From contig JALJCO010003008.1 in NCBI GenBank assembly GCA_023101725.1, positions 124,001-188,000 on the forward strand: a stretch of DNA of 64,000 nt. Reading direction: 5' to 3'. Below the pieces are notes generated by a model, which was not told the origin of the DNA, did no database searches, and worked only from the letters and a program-made list of their open reading frames with translations. The translations under genes and the position numbers were made by a program. The stretch comes from Atherinomorus stipes. Its lineage: Eukaryota > Chordata > Actinopteri > Atheriniformes > Atherinidae. Positions 63,201-64,000 of this stretch are shown here, piece by piece. Position 1 is the stretch's first letter. Every line of letters starts with the position of its first letter.

Positions 63201-63440
63201 GACAATGAACAGGAGAAATTATTAGAATCAATCAGGAACCAAGCTGTAGTTAAAATAATTTTAAACATTAGGTTTTTCTGCCATATACTGCCTTTAAAAA
63301 GTTCCAGCAACTCCTCTACTGTTGAAATAAAATGTTCACACACACACTTACCTTGCCTAAGGCGGTGTATTCCACTGCAATCTCACTCAGGAAAAAGTAA
63401 ACGTAGTTACCATAGTCGATGGCATGAAGGAAGTGCGGCT
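27651..63440 (-). CDS. sema6c-like: Class 6 transmembrane semaphorin, partial split gene (ten exons, SEMA6C-like)
   Basis: Class 6 semaphorins are single-pass membrane ligands and receptors for class A plexins, acting in axon guidance and cell migration. Ten minus-strand exons join without a phase conflict into 367 codons: 89, 90, 128, 132, 156, 174, 141, 78, 59 and 54 nt. They cover the C-terminal half of the sema propeller, the PSI domain and the start of the juxtamembrane stalk. Family landmarks include [72 protein letters not shown] and GFEQD. The pieces TQIVVD, TVMFLG and KVL, the segment [10 protein letters not shown], and a stalk exon ending in AYG before a split glycine resemble SEMA6C more than 6A, 6B or 6D, as far as memory allows; a teleost sema6e name is also possible. 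Missing are the 5' exons (signal peptide, first half of the sema domain) and the transmembrane and cytoplasmic exons. Confidence 0.93.
27808..28535 (+). repeat. Older interspersed repeat split by the fold-back element
   Basis: 27808-27921 (tactttattaatccaaatta, then gcagtggggagcc and cagcgcccggggaacag) and 28510-28535 (gaccttgctcaagggccc) are two halves of a repeat familiar from many teleost genomes, where the cccggggagca and ccttgctcaagggca parts are adjacent. The TTAA at the break is present on both sides of the insertion. Confidence 0.6.
27926..28505. mobile_element. TTAA-flanked fold-back element, long copy (580 bp)
   Basis: TTAA occurs on both sides (27922-27925 and 28506-28509), with termini AGGGGAACT and AGTTCCCCT. 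The left arm (about 27950-28165) and right arm (about 28336-28490) are long inverted copies of each other: both carry the CACCCAGACAGTTTTGG / CCAAAACTGTCTGGGTG motif and the ATCACTTCCATTATA segment. Between them lies an inner hairpin built on TTATTTACAGAC and GTCTGTAAATAA (about 28175-28310). A G19 tract (28317-28335) has replaced part of the right arm. The TTAA target suggests a piggyBac or Kolobok-type non-autonomous element. No coding capacity. Confidence 0.8.
29184..29242 (-). CDS. sema6c-like: Semaphorin 6 exon: stalk segment [19 protein letters not shown]
   Basis: 59 nt, entering in phase 2 and leaving in phase 1. The product is [19 protein letters not shown] plus one base of a glycine or similar codon. 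Class 6 semaphorins have G-EQD followed by an acidic linker ending in a conserved DC or DCH just after PSI, so this is the expected next exon. The acceptor has a strong pyrimidine tract (ctctttctctctgcag) and the donor is CACG|gtaaga. It is separated from the PSI exon by about 23.6 kb. Confidence 0.85.
29868..29901. repeat. (ATTC)n microsatellite
   Basis: About eight ATTC units. Confidence 0.95.
29964..30536. repeat. Interspersed repeat, probably hAT-derived (about 570 bp)
   Basis: The right end (aaaatcggtaggccaataat then GGATATCCCT) is the type seen in hAT-derived fish repeats. The left end (gaatgttcaatatttt, gatatctgatat) resembles the left end of 3890-4070. The inner 420 bp are repeated at 53487-53905. 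Small frames at 29924-30235 have no family match. Confidence 0.6.
30550..30891. mobile_element. hAT-like miniature element with AGGGCTGGGCAAT ends (342 bp)
   Basis: Left end AGGGCTGGGCAATTAATCG. The right end is complementary (ATTGCCCAGCCCT), with CAATTAATCATG just inside. This end pair is familiar from many teleost genomes. No clear target duplication survives. It starts only about 14 bp after the end of the preceding repeat. Confidence 0.65.
35400..35690 (-). repeat. Retroposon-like fragment ending in a GACA repeat and poly-A
   Basis: ttcctggattcagaaggtga followed by tccagatcaccaccaaaatt and a GACAGACAGACAGACA run (35577-35592) is a recurring fish retroposon 3' pattern. Poly-A runs follow at about 35638-35666. 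Confidence 0.4.
36601..36627. repeat. A27 homopolymer
   Basis: Uninterrupted A run. Confidence 0.95.
36819..37187 (+). repeat. Common teleost interspersed repeat, plus-oriented copy
   Basis: Contains tcattttctgtaccgctgag, GGTTGCTGGAGCCTATCCCA, GGGTACACCCTGGACAGG, GGGGAGAACATGCAAACTCC and gctaaccaccatgccacca, in the usual order of this abundant fish repeat. Coding frames over it are spurious. An inverted partial copy follows within 75 bp. Confidence 0.7.
37258..37529 (-). repeat. Inverted partial copy of the repeat at 36819-37187
   Basis: Reads in reverse order: cagccttcctgtgtggagtt, ctccctgtgtatgcg, ccatccagggtgtacc, cagctgggatagactccagc and ctgtactgcttatccag-type text. The frames 37168-37708 on minus are shadows of it. 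Confidence 0.65.
37989..38237. mobile_element. Tc1/mariner-like miniature element (249 bp)
   Basis: The left end is CAGTCGTACTCAAATGTTTA then catacccttcc; the right end is the complement-type ATTTGAGCACGACTGTA. These match the cagt-gt-ctcaaa-gtttacatacc termini of fish Tc1-type elements. A TA follows at the right edge. No transposase. Confidence 0.6.
42387..42474. repeat. hAT-like end fragment next to an A-then-G homopolymer block
   Basis: agggatgtaacgaataattc and acgattcgattcatgg resemble a fish hAT left end. It runs into an A11 run and then G14-A-G7 (42453-42474). Confidence 0.45.
44391..44560 (+). mobile_element. tRNA-derived SINE
   Basis: An RNA polymerase III A box (TAGCTCAACTGG at 44402-44413) and B box (GGTTCAATTCC at 44467-44477) lie about 54 bp apart. 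They are followed by a non-tRNA body with a CCCTTTGCTGCAT segment and a pyrimidine-rich part common to teleost tRNA SINEs. The tail is gttgaataaaggttact. It is not a functional tRNA: the acceptor stem does not close and there is an insertion between the boxes. Confidence 0.75.
44566..44783. mobile_element. Palindromic miniature element of a common fish family (about 218 bp)
   Basis: The two halves are inverted copies around GTCCTGCAGGTTTGGGATGT on the left and AAAAACCTGCAGGATAGCAG on the right, with an inner pair CAACACACTTGAAAT and ATTGGGTGTGTTGG. The right end (gaccagagtttgacatccctg) is the familiar terminus of this family. The left terminus is diverged. It begins close to the end of the SINE. 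Confidence 0.65.
44936..45035. repeat. End fragment related to the element at 21401-21801
   Basis: Shares the ATTAGCCGCCATTAGGGG-type segment and a terminal GTGCCGCTTTAA with that element. Only one end is recognised. Confidence 0.4.
47424..47747. mobile_element. TTAA-flanked miniature inverted-repeat element (324 bp)
   Basis: TTAA at 47420-47423 and 47748-47751. The left terminus is AGGTACACTGTGTAACTTTT; the right terminus read inward is AGGGATACAGTGTAACTTTT, differing at three of twenty positions. The interior has a CCCCCAGTGGCC segment. No transposase is encoded, and the open frame 47502-47771 has no family motif. Confidence 0.75.
47764..48294. mobile_element. TTAA-flanked miniature element, second family (531 bp)
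   Basis: TTAA at 47760-47763 and 48295-48298, with termini AGGTATAGTC and, read inward from the right, AGGTAGAGTC. It begins twelve bases after the previous element's right TTAA starts. The interior includes a GAAA tandem run near 48045-48068. No coding capacity is seen. Confidence 0.65.
48635..49326. mobile_element. Longer relative of the GGCCCAATCCCAA element (about 690 bp)
   Basis: The right end (ggaacattgggattgggccc) matches the terminus of the 251-bp element. The left end (ggctgcgtcccaatacaccc) is a diverged version. Subterminal text such as agggtgtagtggtagtgag mirrors the left side. An open frame at 48656-48958 on minus has no family motif. Confidence 0.5.
51104..51194. repeat. hAT-type miniature remnant
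   Basis: Left CAGAGATTCTCAAACTGG, right AAGGTTAAGAACCACCACTG. These are diverged inverted ends of the widespread cagtggttctcaaac type. Only about 90 bp remain. Confidence 0.5.
52855..52932 (-). CDS. sema6c-like: Semaphorin 6 exon: PSI domain, segment [18 protein letters not shown]
   Basis: 78 nt, phase 2 at both ends. The product is [18 protein letters not shown] then ANMAPGFK with the last codon split. The PSI (plexin-semaphorin-integrin) module is a small disulfide-rich domain below the propeller. C-ASRDPYC-W----C is its signature. The usual glycine of DPYCGW is isoleucine here (codon ATC). Acceptor cttcccag and donor TTCAA|gtacgt are good. Phase and content match the flanking exons although this exon lies about 4.2 kb from one neighbour and 23.6 kb from the other. 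Confidence 0.92.
53266..53486. mobile_element. TTAA-type fold-back element, third copy, truncated, without inner hairpin
   Basis: TTAA at 53262-53265, then AGGGGAAGTTC and a T run, passing straight into the right-arm sequence (tccgactaatgtttcgcaac). The inner hairpin present in the other two copies is absent. The right terminus is lost at the join with another repeat near 53486, where AGAGACC is followed by AAAATAGCC. Confidence 0.7.
53487..53905. repeat. Second copy of the repeat at 29964-30536, 5' truncated
   Basis: Aligns by eye with about 30118-30536. Shared stretches include GGAGTTCATTTTGGA, AAAACCAGACATATTATAAG and GCTGGGATATGAAGTTCTTC. Its left part is missing where it abuts the TTAA-type element at 53486. 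Confidence 0.75.
57142..57282 (-). CDS. sema6c-like: Semaphorin 6 exon: end of sema domain, segment [17 protein letters not shown]
   Basis: 141 nt, phase 2 at both ends. The product is [17 protein letters not shown], then [20 protein letters not shown], then RCSQHGACK. It closes the propeller and leads into the PSI cysteine knot. Four cysteines stand in family positions (KC, TSC, SRC, GAC). [12 protein letters not shown] with [14 protein letters not shown] is the expected transition. The acceptor is gtgtccag and the donor TAAAAA|gtaagc. It is followed by an intron of about 4.2 kb before the next PSI exon. Confidence 0.94.
57372..57545 (-). CDS. sema6c-like: Semaphorin 6 exon: sema domain, segment [20 protein letters not shown]
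   Basis: 174 nt, phase 2 at both ends. The product is [20 protein letters not shown], then [14 protein letters not shown], then [20 protein letters not shown] and NPSK with the lysine split. Semaphorins have T-I-VD--AGP----TV-FLGS--G-VLK here, on the last propeller blade. N-D-S in HPNDSF is a second potential N-glycosylation sequon. MFLGS and KVL favour SEMA6C over 6B. The acceptor is tttttctcag and the donor CCAA|gtactt. Reading on past the donor gives no family sequence, which supports the boundary. Confidence 0.94.
57546..58849 (-). other. Semaphorin intron of 1.3 kb
   Basis: Bounded by AGCAG|gtaata and ctcag|GGCC. No repeat family, exon or RNA gene is recognised in it. Confidence 0.85.
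58850..59005 (-). CDS. sema6c-like: Semaphorin 6 exon: sema domain, segment PGTCAGDG to FTRTSS
   Basis: 156 nt, entering and leaving in phase 2. The product begins [17 protein letters not shown] and continues with [20 protein letters not shown] and [13 protein letters not shown]. PGxCAG and FPDExLxFIKxxPLMDxAVP are class 6 hallmarks. The residue after RP is cysteine where most class 6 relatives recalled have tryptophan or another hydrophobic residue; this may add a free cysteine. The acceptor is gacaccag and the donor AGCAG|gtaata. Confidence 0.94.
59134..59265 (-). CDS. sema6c-like: Semaphorin 6 exon: sema domain, segment [20 protein letters not shown]
   Basis: 132 nt. The first base completes the serine split across the intron and the last two begin an arginine. 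The product contains [20 protein letters not shown], then [16 protein letters not shown] and QDEQVPRPR. The pattern [23 protein letters not shown] is the classic sema-domain signature before the PGxC segment. The acceptor is cccccccag and the donor CCGAG|gtgatg. Only 128 bp of intron separate it from the next exon. Confidence 0.94.
59653..59853. mobile_element. Small inverted-repeat element (201 bp)
   Basis: The ends are a perfect 15-bp inverted repeat, ATATATCCAATCCAT at 59653-59667 and its complement at 59839-59853. The interior includes a C-rich stretch (ccctacccctgaccc). A similar G-rich motif in inverse orientation occurs near 35850-35880 (gaaggatcaggggtaagg). No coding capacity. The superfamily is not assigned. 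Confidence 0.65.
60185..60209. repeat. A25 homopolymer in a semaphorin intron
   Basis: Uninterrupted A run on the plus strand. It is a T run in the transcript orientation. Confidence 0.95.
61179..61304 (+). pseudogene. Myb/SANT-like Harbinger accessory protein, truncated stub
   Basis: A 41-codon frame, [20 protein letters not shown] followed by [20 protein letters not shown] and a stop. The F-xEE---L-E------LFG pattern is the start of the Myb/SANT-like domain of the second protein of Harbinger elements, which binds element ends and helps nuclear import of the transposase. About one third of the domain remains before the deletion junction. The frame is too short for the ORF filter used on the other genes. 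Its start overlaps the 3' end of the nuclease remnant on the opposite strand. Confidence 0.7.
61225..61698 (-). pseudogene. HARBI1-like Harbinger nuclease, N-terminal fragment
   Basis: An open frame of 157 codons starting [13 protein letters not shown]. It contains [20 protein letters not shown], then [20 protein letters not shown] and [20 protein letters not shown]. The run LSPE-Q-LAALRF-A-GSF---VGD--G-S is the helix-turn-helix segment preceding the DDE nuclease domain in HARBI1 and PIF transposases. Family proteins run to about 350 residues; this one loses homology after about residue 130 and enters unrelated sequence from the opposite gene. The acidic catalytic triad is absent, so it cannot be an active transposase. 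Only its intact frame might suggest youth. Confidence 0.85.
62777..62904 (-). CDS. sema6c-like: Semaphorin 6 exon: sema domain, segment [20 protein letters not shown]
   Basis: 128 nt, entering in phase 0 and leaving in phase 2 with AG of a serine codon. The product starts [20 protein letters not shown], continues with [14 protein letters not shown] and ends GVFTTQSN. This is the most recognisable class 6 semaphorin segment in the window. N-C-S at residues 4-6 is a potential N-glycosylation sequon. The acceptor is tttttcag and the donor AACAG|gtagcc. The intron that follows carries the Harbinger-like element and a small inverted-repeat element. Confidence 0.94.
62905..63351 (-). other. Two short semaphorin introns flanking exon 62978-63067
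   Basis: Introns 62905-62977 (73 bp) and 63068-63351 (284 bp) have GT-AG ends. No repeat or other gene is seen. Short introns of this size are common in teleost genes. Confidence 0.85.
62978..63067 (-). CDS. sema6c-like: Semaphorin 6 exon: sema domain, segment [16 protein letters not shown]
   Basis: Ninety nucleotides, phase 0 at both ends, encoding thirty residues that include [19 protein letters not shown] and the final YWTSFLK. The run SRVARxCKND with GG and W-TSFLK is diagnostic of transmembrane semaphorins. The cysteine is one of the conserved disulfide positions of the sema fold. The acceptor is tcaccag and the donor AAAG|gtgaca. It joins the preceding exon directly after GK. Confidence 0.92.
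63352..63440 (-). CDS. sema6c-like: Semaphorin 6 exon: sema domain, segment [20 protein letters not shown]
   Basis: This exon enters in phase 2: its first AG completes a glutamate codon begun in an upstream exon outside the window. It leaves in phase 0 after ALGK. The product contains the class 6 segment [20 protein letters not shown], a strand-rich blade of the sema propeller. The acceptor reads ctccacag and the donor AAG|gtaagt. A second in-line AG two bases inside is rejected because it breaks the phase. It is the most upstream exon visible; nothing exon-like was seen in 63441-64000. Confidence 0.9.
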
Positions 63441-64000
63441 CTGTGGAGAGAAAGAGTAACAATCATTTGTTTTCACAGTGTTCAAGGTAAAACTCTCCAC
63501 TGCAGCATTTCACCTTCAGCCTGCTGTGCTTTACACTTCCCTGCAGCTATCAGGTGACAAAAGCCAGCTTCCCCTGCCTTTACTTTTCTATTACTAACTT
63601 TTTGCAATCACTAAAGTACCTTTCCAAAGCTCACAAAGAAAAAGTTTTACAAGCTTTATAAGAGTGGCAAGTTTCAATAAGCCATGGTGTTTCACAGAAC
63701 TGACTTCTGGGGAACATAATGGCAGTCACAATTTGACCATCTCTTGGAAATGGTCTTTCAGTCCTTTAGGCATTCATACATGGGGTGCAAGAATGCATTA
63801 AGTCAGTTTTTTAAAAAGCTGTCTGGCTTGTAGCATTTTATCCATCAAACTATTGTGGAATGTCAGAAAATTTTACAGTTAAGTTTCTCAGTGGAAGCAC
63901 ATTCTGAAAATGGCAGCACAGATGAAGGATTTGGCCAAAATAAAAAGAAAATTAAACATGTTGCAAAACTAAATGTATAATTTTTGTCGTCGTTGTTGTT
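63441..64000 (-). other. Upstream intron of the semaphorin gene (partial)
   Basis: No exon of the expected preceding sema segment (the part before EPHFLHA) is visible on the minus strand. The stretch is AT-rich and contains no recognised repeat. It is taken as part of the intron that continues beyond the window. Confidence 0.7.

Noticed and set aside
63186..63557. 123-codon plus-strand frame
   Set aside because: Antisense to a sema-domain exon; a shadow.

Overview
The window looks like intron-dominated nuclear DNA of a ray-finned fish, probably a percomorph teleost. It is AT-rich. The only convincing gene is a split vertebrate class 6 semaphorin. The repeats are the usual teleost set: hAT and Tc1-type end fragments, TTAA-flanked miniature elements, a tRNA-derived SINE, L2-type LINE remnants and CA, TA and poly-A tracts. 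No bacterial or phage genes, CRISPR array, operon or rRNA gene is visible.

The gene lies on the minus strand. Ten coding exons form one phase-consistent chain, in transcription order 63352-63440, 62978-63067, 62777-62904, 59134-59265, 58850-59005, 57372-57545, 57142-57282, 52855-52932, 29184-29242 and 27651-27704. They total 1101 nt, or 367 codons. All internal junctions are GT-AG. They encode the second half of a sema domain, a PSI domain and the extracellular stalk of a membrane semaphorin. SEMA6C is the closest paralogue from memory, but this is not proven. The signal peptide and first half of the sema domain must lie above 64000. The transmembrane and cytoplasmic exons were not found and probably lie below position 1, or are hidden in 1-27650.

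Layout: 1-27650 has no recognised exon and holds TTAA, hAT and Tc1-type elements, a degraded L2-type LINE with a miniature element inside it, and microsatellites. 27651-29242 holds the two stalk exons with a 580-bp fold-back TTAA element between them, itself inserted in an older repeat. 29243-52854 is one intron of about 23.6 kb packed with repeats. 52855-63440 holds the remaining eight exons, with a 1616-bp PIF/Harbinger-like element (60703-62318) in one intron.

No new multi-gene system was found. The most useful observations are the reconstructed semaphorin exon chain with two odd residues, the Harbinger-like element with remnants of both its genes, and the TTAA fold-back family whose nested copy fixes its target-site duplication. 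Assignments rest on reading and memory of family motifs; no database search was possible.
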